Position numbers and translations under genes: made by a program | The notes under the pieces: model-generated | What the model was told of the DNA's origin: nothing | What the model saw: only the letters and a program-made list of their open reading frames with translations | The model's database searches: none | Assembly (NCBI RefSeq): GCF_014652515.1 | Contig: NZ_BMYY01000002.1 | Coordinates: forward strand, 327,450-391,449 | Direction: 5' to 3' | Origin: Bacterioplanes sanyensis | Lineage (GTDB): Bacteria; Pseudomonadota; Gammaproteobacteria; Pseudomonadales; Oceanobacteraceae | Length of the DNA stretch: 64,000 nucleotides | Part shown: positions 37,354-45,901 of the stretch, one piece after another | How the letters are laid out: every line of letters begins with the position of its first letter | How positions within the stretch are numbered: the first letter of the stretch is position 1

Positions 37354-38160
37354 TCAGCCCCCAAATACGCGCTGCAAAAAGCCTTTTTTCTGCCGTTCGA
37401 GGAAGCGGTGCGGGCGATCTTCGCCCAAGTAACGTGCTACGGCATCCTCATAGGCTTGGCCAGCATCGCTATCGCTATCATGAACCACAGGAACCCCCTG
37501 ATTCGACGCTTTTAACACGGCTTCCGATTCTGGAATAACGCCGAGTAGCGGCACCGCCAGAATTTCTTCGACATCGGTAACTGATAACATCTCACCACGT
37601 GCGACACGTTCTGGGTTGTAGCGAGTAAGGAGTAAATGCTCTTTAACAGTGCCGCCTTGCTCGGCGATGCGAGACTTGCTCTGCAAAATACCGATGATTC
37701 GGTCTGAGTCGCGCACTGATGAAACCTCTGGGTTGGTCACAACAATGGCTTCTTCGGCGAAATACAGCGCCATATGGGCGCCATGTTCAATGCCAGCGGG
37801 AGAGTCACACACGATATAGTCAAAGGTTTCTTTCAGCTCGTTGAGTACGCGCTCTACGCCATCAATGGTGAGGGCGTCTTTATCGCGCGTTTGTGATGCC
37901 GGCAGAATAAATAGGTTGTCGAGTTTTTTGTCCTTAATGAGTGCCTGCTTTAGATTGGCCTCTTGCTGCACCACGTTAACAAAGTCATATACCACGCGGC
38001 GCTCACAGCCCATGACCAGATCGAGGTTGCGCAGACCCACATCAAAATCAATCACCACGGTGCGATGGCCACGCAGTGCCAAGGCGGTTGCAACCGCTGC
38101 GCTGGTGGTGGTTTTGCCGACGCCTCCTTTGCCGGAGGTGATTACAATTACTTTGGCCAA
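37354..38160 (-). CDS. minD: Septum-site determining ATPase MinD
   Basis: MinD binds the membrane in its ATP form and recruits MinC. The 268-residue protein has the deviant Walker A GKGGVGKTT near residue 10, switch I/II blocks (DFDVGLRNLDL, VCDSPAGIEHGA) and an amphipathic C-terminal helix (RFLERQKKGFLQRVFG) for membrane binding. It precedes minE by one base. Confidence 0.98.
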   Translation of the reverse strand: MAKVIVITSGKGGVGKTTTSAAVATALALRGHRTVVIDFDVGLRNLDLVMGCERRVVYDFVNVVQQEANLKQALIKDKKLDNLFILPASQTRDKDALTIDGVERVLNELKETFDYIVCDSPAGIEHGAHMALYFAEEAIVVTNPEVSSVRDSDRIIGILQSKSRIAEQGGTVKEHLLLTRYNPERVARGEMLSVTDVEEILAVPLLGVIPESEAVLKASNQGVPVVHDSDSDAGQAYEDAVARYLGEDRPHRFLERQKKGFLQRVFGG

Positions 38161-38210
38161 GGGTTTGTTCCTTTCAGGTACGGGAGCGATCAGGTTTTTG
38201 GCAGTATTTC

Positions 38211-38864
38211 CTAAACATGGGTGATGTTCAAGTTACCGGCGTCAAGGGTGACGACTACTGCACCTTCTGCCTGCTTCGGTGCCTCATCAAATAAGCGATA
38301 TTGGCCGGCAATGGCGACCAGTTCGGCATCAAATTGCTGGCAGCCAATGACGGCATTTTGCTCGCCTTTTACGCCTGCCAAGGCGCGCCCGCGTAGGGTG
38401 CCGTACACATGAATATCGCCGGCCGCTAGAATTTCTGCGCCTGCACTGACCATGCCCAACACAATTAAATCACCGTCTGAAAATACTTGCTGGCCGGAGC
38501 GAATATTACCTCGGTGAATTTTGACTTGTCTTGCCTTGGTCTGATGGTGGGAGGTTTTAGCCGGCTGGCGGCCTAAATCGGCCAAACCCAATGCTTGTAG
38601 CTGTGGTTGCCAGTCGGGGCCGGCATTGCGCACCGCAATAGGCAAAACACCGTAGCTTTGACACAGCTCGACAAGACTGGCGAGGTCATCGCCTGGCTGC
38701 AATGGCTCTAAATCCAAGGCGCAGGGTAAGCGACAAAACAGGGCCGGCGCTTCTTGTTGTTTGCGCGCCAGCTCCGCTTCTATGGCGGTTAAATCGCGTT
38801 GGCTGAAGCTAAGAGTGGTTAGAGCGACGCTACCGGCCTTTAGAGAAACGGCGGCTGCTGTCAT
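38211..38864 (-). CDS. minC: Septum-site determining protein MinC
   Basis: MinC inhibits FtsZ polymerisation. The 217-residue protein has an N-terminal FtsZ-interacting domain, a basic linker (about 105-115) and the C-terminal beta-helix domain (GNIRSGQQVFSDGDLIVLGMVSAGAEILAAGDIHVYG) that binds MinD. Its ATG overlaps the stop of the upstream HopJ-family gene (ATGA). A 50-bp gap separates it from minD. Confidence 0.96.
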   Translation of the reverse strand: MTAAAVSLKAGSVALTTLSFSQRDLTAIEAELARKQQEAPALFCRLPCALDLEPLQPGDDLASLVELCQSYGVLPIAVRNAGPDWQPQLQALGLADLGRQPAKTSHHQTKARQVKIHRGNIRSGQQVFSDGDLIVLGMVSAGAEILAAGDIHVYGTLRGRALAGVKGEQNAVIGCQQFDAELVAIAGQYRLFDEAPKQAEGAVVVTLDAGNLNITHV

Positions 38865-39223
38865 AGGGCCTCCGGTTTGGCTTGCAGCGGAAACTGGTCG
38901 AACCGCACGTCGGTACGGCCATCGCGTAACAGACGACGTAAGTTGTGGTGATTGTCGACATCAGGCGTGTCTAGCACGTCACGATAGTGCTCGCCAAAGC
39001 ATAGGAGGGTTTGTTCATCGGATAGCTGCAGTAATTCAGCCAACGCTAGCACCTTGCAACTGCCTTGGTTTTGTAACTTGGTATTGTGGACTGGGCCATT
39101 ATCGAAGGCCGTAGGGGTAAACTCGTACCAGTGATCAATAAAGGTCAAGGTGGTAGCAAACTCATGCTGACCCGATTGCAAACTGGTCAGTAATGCCTTA
39201 TGGGCATGGGCGAAATCCGTCAT
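38861..39223 (-). CDS. HopJ-family conserved protein
   Basis: A 120-residue cytoplasmic protein. The patterns FIDHWYEFTPTAFDNG, NQGSCKVLALAELLQLSDEQTLLCFGEHYRDVL and NHHNLRRLLRDG match the HopJ type III effector-like family as I remember it. The family is common in free-living gammaproteobacteria, where an effector role is unlikely. It is coupled by ATGA to minC, so it is probably co-expressed with the Min system. Confidence 0.78.
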   Translation of the reverse strand: MTDFAHAHKALLTSLQSGQHEFATTLTFIDHWYEFTPTAFDNGPVHNTKLQNQGSCKVLALAELLQLSDEQTLLCFGEHYRDVLDTPDVDNHHNLRRLLRDGRTDVRFDQFPLQAKPEAL

Positions 39224-39360
39224 GACGCGTTCCTTATGGCTACGCTAGGGAGTCTCCAAATAGTACTGTGCAGGGGCTGCTCAGACGAACTATTTACAGG
39301 ATTGCTTAAGGCTACCATGCTGCTGGCGACTGTCCCAGTTGTCAGAAACGCGCTACCATA

Positions 39361-39376
39361 CTGTTTTTATATACAG
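39361..39376 (+). promoter_or_regulatory. LexA (SOS) box of dinB
   Basis: CTGTTTTTATATACAG keeps the CTGT-N8-ACAG core of the gammaproteobacterial LexA operator. It ends 14 bp before the dinB ATG, so LexA would block transcription or early elongation. The match and its place before an SOS gene make this a strong call. Confidence 0.88.
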
Positions 39377-39390
39377 CTATTAATCGACTT

Positions 39391-40428
39391 ATGCGCAAGA
39401 TTATTCATGTCGATTGCGACTGTTTCTTTGCCGCGGTAGAAATGCGCGATAATCCGGCGCTGGCGCAAGTGCCCATGGCCATTGGTGGTCGTGAGCGTCG
39501 TGGCGTGATTTCGACCTGCAACTATCCAGCGCGTGAATTTGGCGTGCGCTCGGCCATGCCGGTGGCGCAAGCGCTCAAACTGTGCCCGCATCTGGTGCTT
39601 ATGCCAGGACGCATGTCGGTTTATAAACAGGTGTCGGCTCAGGTGATGGCCATTTTACGCGCACCCGCTGAGCAGTTTGAGCAAGTCTCGATTGATGAGG
39701 CGTTTTTACAAGTGGATGAGCGTCACTCTGCAACTCAGCTGGCACAGCAGCTCCGTGACCAAATTTGGCAGCAGGTAGGCATTACGGTATCGGCGGGCAT
39801 TTCGGTTAACAAATTTTTGGCCAAAGTGGCGAGCGACTGGAATAAGCCCAATGGCCAGTATCTGGTCGGCCCCAATGATGTGGCGGCTTTTGTCGCGCCA
39901 TTGCCGGTCAGGCGCATCCCAGGTGTCGGGCCGGCCTTAGAGCAAAAACTGCAGCAGCACGGTATTCACACCTGTGCCGATGCCCAAGCCTGGTCGCTGA
40001 CAGAACTCGTACGGCGCTTTGGCCGTAGCGGTGCAACCTTGTTTGAGCGCTGTCGCGGTTTGGACGAACGCCCCTTACGCAGTGAGCGGGTGCGTAAAAC
40101 CATCAGTGTTGAAAAAACTTTTCTGAATGACTTAACGGGCCTAGAGGCCTGCTTGGAAGTGCTGCCGGACTTGCTCCAACGCTGGCAGCAGCGACTGATG
40201 CACGCGCAGGTGGATGCGCGCTCGCTAGCGCCGTTTGTCAAGGTGAAGTTCGCCGACTTTCACCAAACCACATTGGCGGACCATCAACAAGACGCCAGCG
40301 CCGATGGCTTTGCAGTACTGTTGGCGCGAGCCTTAAAACGCGATCAGCAACCGGTGCGTTTGCTTGGCATTGGCGGTCGTATGGCTGCTGGCGATGAGCG
40401 TCAGTTGACGTTGTTTGAGGTCCCTTAA
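39391..40428 (+). CDS. dinB: DNA polymerase IV
   Basis: An error-prone Y-family polymerase for translesion synthesis. The 345-residue protein has the catalytic acidic residues Asp8 (HVDCDCFFAAVEMRDNP) and Asp102-Glu103 (SIDEAF). Thumb and little-finger domains follow, and a C-terminal QLTLF clamp-binding motif is present four residues or fewer from the end. A LexA box stands upstream. Its stop is 11 bp from the convergent PAP2 stop. Confidence 0.97.
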   Translation: MRKIIHVDCDCFFAAVEMRDNPALAQVPMAIGGRERRGVISTCNYPAREFGVRSAMPVAQALKLCPHLVLMPGRMSVYKQVSAQVMAILRAPAEQFEQVSIDEAFLQVDERHSATQLAQQLRDQIWQQVGITVSAGISVNKFLAKVASDWNKPNGQYLVGPNDVAAFVAPLPVRRIPGVGPALEQKLQQHGIHTCADAQAWSLTELVRRFGRSGATLFERCRGLDERPLRSERVRKTISVEKTFLNDLTGLEACLEVLPDLLQRWQQRLMHAQVDARSLAPFVKVKFADFHQTTLADHQQDASADGFAVLLARALKRDQQPVRLLGIGGRMAAGDERQLTLFEVP

Positions 40429-40439
40429 CCCAGCAGGCC

Positions 40440-41012
40440 CTAACCAAACAGGCCTTCTGGCCAGAGCGCCAGTGAACCTAGGCTAATGCACAGCCCTAAC
40501 AGTGCGCCAACCAGCACGTCAGTAGGGTAATGCATGCCCAGTACCACCCGCGATAACGCCACTAATATGGCAAACGGCACCACCAGCCAAATCAGTGCTG
40601 GCACAAAAATGCTGAACAACACGGCAAAGTTCACCGCGTTCATGGTGTGGCCCGAAGGAAAGCTGTAAACATCGAGCGGTGCAATGTGGGCTCGAATATG
40701 CTGCCAAGAAATATAAGGGCGCTGGCGTACTAAACGGTTCTTTAACTGGCTATAGACTGCCACGCACAGCAGGCCACACACGGCGATATGACCAACGACT
40801 TTAAGTCCCGGAAGCCCTTGAACGGCGATAACGGCCAGCATCAAGCTGTACCAAAAGACCCCATCGCCTAAACGACTGATGCCTTTGAAAAATAAGCGAA
40901 TGGCGCGATGGCTGCCGTAATCATTAAGTGACTGGCACAGGCGCAGCTCATAGCGATCCGCTTTGCTGAACAGGTGGGCGATCCTTGGTAGGGCGGTCTT
41001 GTTCAGTTGCAT
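40440..41012 (-). CDS. PAP2-family membrane phosphatase
   Basis: From ATG 41012 the protein has 190 residues. It has the three-part PAP2 signature: KNRLVRQRP, YSFPSGHTMNA and SRVVLGMHYPTDVLVG. There are membrane segments at about 52-70, 75-92, 130-150 and 165-185. Substrates of the family are lipid phosphates such as phosphatidate or undecaprenyl pyrophosphate. The gene start lies 65 bp inside the end of the glycosyltransferase gene, so the two are coupled. A joint role in making diacylglycerol and glycosylating it is an inference. The frame is open further upstream but lacks PAP2 features. Confidence 0.85.
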   Translation of the reverse strand: MQLNKTALPRIAHLFSKADRYELRLCQSLNDYGSHRAIRLFFKGISRLGDGVFWYSLMLAVIAVQGLPGLKVVGHIAVCGLLCVAVYSQLKNRLVRQRPYISWQHIRAHIAPLDVYSFPSGHTMNAVNFAVLFSIFVPALIWLVVPFAILVALSRVVLGMHYPTDVLVGALLGLCISLGSLALWPEGLFG

Positions 41013-42168
41013 GGTGATTTGCCTCGTAACTGGCCAGTGATAAGCGTTGGAGAAAGTCATCGACGATGCTGTCCCAGCTGATGCCTTCGGCATGTTGTCG
41101 GGCGTTTTGTCGTAAACCGCGAAGTAAGTTCGGGCTGTCTGGCACAATGCTGGCTTGCTGGATAAAGGCGTCCTCATCACCAAAGGGTGCTAGCAGGCCA
41201 TTGCTACCGTGACGAATATGCTGGTGGGCGGCGGCGTAATCGAAACTTACCACTGCCAGACCGCTGGCCATGGCCTCGGTGACGACATTGCCAAAGGTGT
41301 CAGTCTTGCTAGGAAACAAAAACACATCGCCACTGGCGTAGTGGCGCGCTAATGCCTCACCGGTTTGCATGCCACAGCAAATAACATCGGCATGTTGCTC
41401 TCGCAGGCTGTGCAACTCCGGGCCATCTCCCACCAACACCAGTTTTACGCGCTCATCCAGTGCTTTTAGATGTTGGTAAGTACGTATCGCCAGTTGCAGG
41501 TTTTTCTCGCTGGCGATGCGACCTACGTAAAGCAGCACCAGATCATCATCTCGTGCTTGCCATTGCCGCCGCAGTTCCGCATCGCGTTTGGCGGGATGAA
41601 AGCGCTGGCTATCAACGCCACGAGACATGACTTGGACATGGCGAAAACCATGCTGCTCCAGTTCATCGCGTTGGCTGTGGGTTGGCACCAGTGTGGCGTG
41701 TGTGCGGTTGTGGAAACGGCGCAAATAGGCGTAAACCCAAGGTTCCAAGGCACCGAGCCGGTAATGCTCGATGTACTGATGGAAATTTGTATGAAAACCG
41801 CTGATGACCGGCGCTGGAATGGTTTGCGCGGCACGAATAGCGGCCCAGCCCATCGGACCTTCGGTAGCGACGTACACAGCTTGGGGTTGAAAGTCTTGCA
41901 ATGCCTTGCGAATTCGCCCTTGCCAAGGCAAACCAAAGCGCAATCCCTGATAACCGGGAATAGGCAAGCCGGGCAGTGTGACGGTTTGCCACGGCAATGA
42001 AGTGAGCGTCTGCGGTGTTTCCCCTGCTTGTCGGGGCCGGATCACCTGCACTTGCACGCCGCGCTCCATCAGCCCATTGACCAGATGGCTTAGCGTGTTG
42101 GCGACGCCATTGATTTCGGGGGCAAAGGTTTCGGTAATAATGCTAATTCGGCTGATCGGGAGAGGCAT
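40948..42168 (-). CDS. GT4 glycosyltransferase (MgtA/SqdX-like), first copy
   Basis: A 406-residue GT-B fold enzyme. The N-terminal ITETFAPEINGVANTL and FHTNFHQYIEHY blocks place it with the MgtA/SqdX group, which glycosylates lipids such as diacylglycerol. The C-terminal donor site has VGRIASEKNL, LVGDGPE and DTFGNVVTEAMASG, with Asp replacing the first Glu of the EX7E motif. A Pho-box-like array precedes it and the PAP2 gene overlaps its 3' end. A paralogue is encoded at 51049-52197. The sugar and acceptor are unknown. Confidence 0.87.
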   Translation of the reverse strand: MPLPISRISIITETFAPEINGVANTLSHLVNGLMERGVQVQVIRPRQAGETPQTLTSLPWQTVTLPGLPIPGYQGLRFGLPWQGRIRKALQDFQPQAVYVATEGPMGWAAIRAAQTIPAPVISGFHTNFHQYIEHYRLGALEPWVYAYLRRFHNRTHATLVPTHSQRDELEQHGFRHVQVMSRGVDSQRFHPAKRDAELRRQWQARDDDLVLLYVGRIASEKNLQLAIRTYQHLKALDERVKLVLVGDGPELHSLREQHADVICCGMQTGEALARHYASGDVFLFPSKTDTFGNVVTEAMASGLAVVSFDYAAAHQHIRHGSNGLLAPFGDEDAFIQQASIVPDSPNLLRGLRQNARQHAEGISWDSIVDDFLQRLSLASYEANHHATEQDRPTKDRPPVQQSGSL

Positions 42169-42187
42169 AGGGGTACCGGCTTTATTC

Positions 42188-42243
42188 GATATACCCCTAC
42201 TGTCGGCTGTGACTGTGACAGTTCTCTTGCAGCTGGGTGACAG
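42188..42243 (-). promoter_or_regulatory. Pho-box-like array and -10 element before the GT4-PAP2 genes
   Basis: On the minus strand, four 7-bp units are spaced at exactly 11 bp. They are CTGTCAC (42243-42237), CTGCAAG (42232-42226), CTGTCAC (42221-42215) and ACAGCCG (42210-42204). PhoB sites are CTGTCAT-type heptamers with 4-bp AT-rich spacers; here the heptamers fit but the spacers are less AT-rich. A -10-like TATATC (42193-42188) follows 10 bp after the last unit, the usual PhoB promoter distance. Confidence 0.6.
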
Positions 42244-42278
42244 TCCAGTGACGGCGCGAATAGCCCTGCTTAGCAGGA

Positions 42279-43304
42279 CTAATGACGATCCTCGCGGTAA
42301 TAAGAAGGCGCATGTTGGGTCCAGCGCCGAAAGGCCTTACGAAAGTTAGACGGGTCGCTGTAGCCCACCAGTGCTGCAATCTCCTCGATGGGTAAACTTG
42401 AGGTACGCAAGTATTCGATGGCCATTTCTTTGCGCACTTCGTCCAATATGCGCTGGTAGGAGGTACCGATTTCTTGCAAACTGCGGCTCAACGTTCGCGT
42501 CGAAGTGGCCAGTTGGCCGGCCACCACATCCACCGGCGGGAACTGGCCGGGATTGCGTAATAAGATGCGTCGAACTTTGGCGACGATGCCTTCTTTGGGG
42601 CCTAAGCGCGCAAGAATTTCTTCACACTGATTCTCTGCCATGGCGGCTGTGGCCTGGTCGGCCATTTGTACTGGCTCATCCAGAATGCTGCTGTCGAACA
42701 CCAGTTCGGTACGTGGCTGATCAAACAGCACCGGGCAAGCAAAATAATCTTGATAGCGATCAGCATAACTGGGCTTGGGATGGTTGAGGTGGACCGCTGT
42801 TGGCTGCAGTTGGCGACCAGTTAAAAAACGTGCCAAACACGTGAAGTTCACCACAAACAAGTCGCATAACATGCGATAGATATGGTCGATGGGGATGTGA
42901 GTTGTTAAGCGAACAGCAGCATGCTGCTCTAGCTCGACCACTTCGAAGGTAAACGCCGGGTCCACCAGAGGGTGATATTTAAGCCCCAGTTGCAAGGCGC
43001 TGCGAATGTCGGCGCAGCTCATAATGGCATAGCCTAACATGCCGAACTGGTTAATCTTGATGGCTTCACCGATGTCCATGCCGAGGCTGTCATCAGGGCA
43101 GGATTTAATCAGGTTTTCTGCCAAGATCAGTACTTGCTGATAGGTCAAACGAGCGCTCGGATCGGCAAAAATTTGGCAGTCTAGCCCAGTGTTGTGCAAC
43201 AGCGCTGCTGTGCCGATGCCTTTGCTTTCGCCGACGCGAACCAGAGTCGCAGGAATGTTGACCGGCACCAGTGGCTCGGTCAGGCTCCAAGTACCTCTAA
43301 TCAT
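42279..43304 (-). CDS. AraC-family transcriptional regulator (OruR/ArgR-like)
   Basis: Starting at ATG 43304 the protein has 341 residues. The N-terminal arabinose-binding-type domain of the Pseudomonas OruR/QhpR kind (PATLVRVGESKGIG, LGYAIMSCADIRSALQLGLKYHPLVDP) is followed by the AraC HTH pair (VVAGQLATSTRTLSRSLQEIGTSY, IEEIAALVGYSDPSNFRKAFRRWTQHAPSYYR). The inducer and targets are unknown. Upstream (43305-43580) I see no gene. It is separated from the glycosyltransferase by about 110 bp. Confidence 0.87.
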   Translation of the reverse strand: MIRGTWSLTEPLVPVNIPATLVRVGESKGIGTAALLHNTGLDCQIFADPSARLTYQQVLILAENLIKSCPDDSLGMDIGEAIKINQFGMLGYAIMSCADIRSALQLGLKYHPLVDPAFTFEVVELEQHAAVRLTTHIPIDHIYRMLCDLFVVNFTCLARFLTGRQLQPTAVHLNHPKPSYADRYQDYFACPVLFDQPRTELVFDSSILDEPVQMADQATAAMAENQCEEILARLGPKEGIVAKVRRILLRNPGQFPPVDVVAGQLATSTRTLSRSLQEIGTSYQRILDEVRKEMAIEYLRTSSLPIEEIAALVGYSDPSNFRKAFRRWTQHAPSYYREDRH

Positions 43305-43580
43305 GCTGTTACCACTTATTGTTATAGTCGGACGGTCGCCACCGGTGGTACGCAGGCAGCTGCCGTGTTGGCCAAGCATGACAGGGTTTTGTCGTAAATC
43401 AACCCATCATTAAGGCGTCTCTGGCCTGATTTGGTGGCCTTGAAGTGGCTGTAAAAAAGCGCCTAGCATCTGGCTTGGCTCAGTCGATAGCCGCCCCTAA
43501 GAGTGGGGGAGGCTGTAGGTATCCAGCGGATGGCACCCGCCAACAACGGCCGCCATAGTGAGCACGAGTCGACAGCCGTT

Positions 43581-44477
43581 TTACCCCGCTGCGATGGCAT
43601 CGGTGGGAGCTTTACCAATAGCAGGAAGTGGAAAGTGCTGGCGTCCTACCAATCGACCAAAGTCAATGATTTGCTGGCTTGAGCGATTGTGCATTAGGCT
43701 GAGCAATATCTTGTTGATGGCTTTATTGCCTTTGCCCGCAGTGAGAAGGACCAAGTCACTGCGGCGCGGTTCAAACTCGGCTAACACTGCGGGTAAGTTT
43801 GCTTGCAATAATAAGTCTAACACCTGATAGGCACGGCGGCGGGTCATCAACAGTACCCAGTAGGTTTGCCGCAGCTTTTCTAGCGCTGCTTGATTCACTT
43901 GCTCAACCAGCATCAGCGCATCAATATGCATGTCGCGCTGTTTGTGGGTGGCATGCAATTGCGCCAGCGCCAACTCATCGCTATGGCCCTGATTGATCCA
44001 ATAGCAGCGACCATCCCATTCGCGATAGACCAACCGATGCGGGGCTTCTGATTGTGGGAAGGCTGTTGTGACCAAGCGTTCGAAGTCATCATTGGTCTGC
44101 CACTCGTGGTTATAGCAGCAGCTCTCGGCATAGCTCAGCAGCGATGGCCACTCTTGGCTGCTGTCCCCTTGATCGACTCCCTGAATCGCGCTGATTAGCC
44201 AACTGCGTTTGACTTCCTGCTCTACCAGCAGCTGTCCCAGCAATTGGTGCAGGGCTTGCCAGTCTTCTCCGGCATCGGCCAAGGATGTTTGTGCGGCTTG
44301 AATGGCGTCGTTGAGGCTGAGCCAGTGAGAGCGCAGATGGCTGCTGGGATTAAGTGGTCCCATGGCTTCTAATGGTAACTCTCTGACTGCCTGAGTGGCA
44401 TACCAGATAGGGAACAGGCGCTGTAACAAGCGGTTGAGCCAAGCTTCAAGGTCAAAGCCTTGGGTTTCACTGCTCAT
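43581..44477 (-). CDS. Uncharacterised cytoplasmic protein
   Basis: ATG 44477 is preferred because GGAG lies 6 nt upstream, giving 298 residues; ATGs at 44489 and 44519 are in frame. The protein is mainly helical and soluble, rich in Gln, Leu and Ala, without signal peptide or membrane helices. Features include SWLISAIQG, a CC pair in YAESCCYNHEW, and RRRAYQVLDLLLQANLPAVLAEFEPRRSDLV. I recognise no family. It is flanked by regulators and stands as a single minus-strand gene. Confidence 0.6.
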   Translation of the reverse strand: MSSETQGFDLEAWLNRLLQRLFPIWYATQAVRELPLEAMGPLNPSSHLRSHWLSLNDAIQAAQTSLADAGEDWQALHQLLGQLLVEQEVKRSWLISAIQGVDQGDSSQEWPSLLSYAESCCYNHEWQTNDDFERLVTTAFPQSEAPHRLVYREWDGRCYWINQGHSDELALAQLHATHKQRDMHIDALMLVEQVNQAALEKLRQTYWVLLMTRRRAYQVLDLLLQANLPAVLAEFEPRRSDLVLLTAGKGNKAINKILLSLMHNRSSQQIIDFGRLVGRQHFPLPAIGKAPTDAIAAG

Positions 44478-44671
44478 TTTAATCTCCATTAAAGTGGCCT
44501 GAGGCAAAGGCTTCCGCATTCATTAGTATATTTCGGCTGGACACGCCTGTTCTATAGTCTGTGCAATTAAACAGCCATTCACTGGGCTGCCTTCTCGACC
44601 TTGAAAACGACACCAGCAAAGCCGCGACCTACACCCTACGGACGCCGAACTGTGCAAAGGCTCTCGGACCA

Positions 44672-44700
44672 CTGACGCGGCAGTAGTTGACCGTTATACT
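44672..44700 (+). promoter_or_regulatory. Candidate sigma70 promoter of the flavodoxin gene
   Basis: CTGACG (44672-44677, 4/6) and TATACT (44695-44700, 5/6) are 17 bp apart. The predicted start near 44707 leaves about 50 nt before the flavodoxin ATG. It is the best candidate in the divergent gap 44478-44759. Confidence 0.45.
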
Positions 44701-44759
44701 GCGGCATTATTTTTCAGCTGATGACCAACAGGGATCAAGCAAACAGTAATGGGGCAATT

Positions 44760-45212
44760 ATGAAACAGATATATTTGGCTGTGGGCAGCGTGACAGGAAC
44801 CGCGACGGCGGTGGCAGAGCGAGTAGCGCTAGAACTGAAAGATTTGGGTCATGAGGTGCAGCTAGATTCACAAGCGTCGGTGGCAGCACTGACCCAGCAG
44901 GATTTTGATGCCATTTTGGTCGTTACAGCGACAACGGGCCAAGGTGATATTCCCGATAACTTATTGCCATTCTATGCCGAGTTAGGCGATACCATGCCGC
45001 TGCAAACGGGTAAGCCCTTTGGCGTTATTGCCTTGGGAGATAGCTCTTACATGAACTTTTGCGGTGCTGGCGAAAAAATGGAAGAGCGTTTGTATGAGCT
45101 GCAAGCGGTTGCCCCCGTTCCCAAAGTCACCATCGATGCTACAGAAACCGTCACACCGGATGATGACGCCGTATTTTGGCTGAAAGAGTGGTCGGCTGCA
45201 GCGCTGGCCTAA
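44760..45212 (+). CDS. MioC-like flavodoxin
   Basis: A short-chain FMN electron carrier of 150 residues when started at ATG 44760 (GGGG-rich ribosome site). The FMN phosphate loop SVTGTATAVAE, the TATTGQGDIPDN loop and the LGDSSYMNFCGAGEKMEERL segment match MioC/flavodoxins fused to sulfite-reductase-type domains. An ATG at 44721 would add 13 polar residues. The 3' end overlaps the next convergent gene by 4 bp. Confidence 0.85.
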   Translation: MKQIYLAVGSVTGTATAVAERVALELKDLGHEVQLDSQASVAALTQQDFDAILVVTATTGQGDIPDNLLPFYAELGDTMPLQTGKPFGVIALGDSSYMNFCGAGEKMEERLYELQAVAPVPKVTIDATETVTPDDDAVFWLKEWSAAALA

Positions 45213-45658
45213 ATACCAGCACGCGCTGATTTCATGTTTTGTAGCAAGGTATGTAACTGATTGATGCGCTGACGGTCGCTGTAAGGGGTTTGATTGAGTT
45301 CAAATTGCTGGCGCGCCTCAGTGACACGCTGGAGGGCGTCGACAGAGCTTGTTGGCGTTCCTGCTTCCGCGTCGTTGGTCGGTGATCCGGCACTGATAAC
45401 GGCCATGGCGTTTAAGTTGCTGCCTTGTAGCAAGCCGTATTGCTGTAACCGCGCCTGAAATTGGCCGAGTTGATCGCGCGGAATGGCTTCCACGTCGAAT
45501 TCTTGAGCAACGGCGCTGACCATCAGCGCCCTAGTTGAGAACTGGTAATCCCCGGGTTTGGGCTCATCTTTGCCTGTTGCCGAGTCAGGCGCCTGCGGCG
45601 CAGCTGATGAAGCGGCGGGCTGGTTTTGAAGATAACTGGTCAGTGCACCCAGTTGCAT
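45209..45658 (-). CDS. Uncharacterised protein with Ala/Pro-rich N-terminal linker
   Basis: A 149-residue protein with no signal peptide and no membrane helix. Residues 12-40 are a low-complexity Ala/Pro/Ser/Asp linker. The rest is predicted helical, with DALQRVTEARQQFELNQTPYSDRQRINQLHTLL. I recognise no family. It is divergent from the TetR gene across a 266-bp gap containing palindromes, so it may be a TetR target. Confidence 0.55.
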   Translation of the reverse strand: MQLGALTSYLQNQPAASSAAPQAPDSATGKDEPKPGDYQFSTRALMVSAVAQEFDVEAIPRDQLGQFQARLQQYGLLQGSNLNAMAVISAGSPTNDAEAGTPTSSVDALQRVTEARQQFELNQTPYSDRQRINQLHTLLQNMKSARAGI

Positions 45659-45838
45659 AGCACCTTCCTACATAGTTGTCTGCTGTAACAGACCTAAGCA
45701 GAAGCCGTGCCAGCTGCGCCGAATCACCATTTCATGGGCACCATCGCTTTATTTAGCGGTATTTGAAGCAGTTAATAGCGGCAGGTGTTTGCCGCTGCAT
45801 TTTGGTATCCGTTTGTTACTCACCATCATTGACGAAAT

Positions 45839-45852
45839 GGTACAAATGTACC
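45839..45852. promoter_or_regulatory. Palindromic candidate operator GGTACA-AA-TGTACC
   Basis: A 14-bp palindrome with perfect 6-bp arms and a 2-bp centre in the gap between a TetR-family gene and the divergent gene 45209-45658. Size and symmetry fit a TetR-family operator. The assignment is inferred from position. Confidence 0.45.
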
Positions 45853-45890
45853 TGGGTTAGCAGTTTCTATTCCGCTGACTTTGCGGATAA

Positions 45891-45901
45891 TTGTCAGACA
45901 A
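45891..45901. promoter_or_regulatory. Palindromic candidate operator TTGTCAGACAA
   Basis: An 11-bp odd palindrome (TTGTC-A-GACAA) 23 bp before the tetR ATG, overlapping where its promoter should be. It could be a second operator for autoregulation or part of a -10 region. Confidence 0.35.

Noticed and set aside
42261..42281. Hairpin AGTCCTGC/GCAGGGCT at the araC-family gene end as a terminator
   Set aside because: No T-run follows on either strand.
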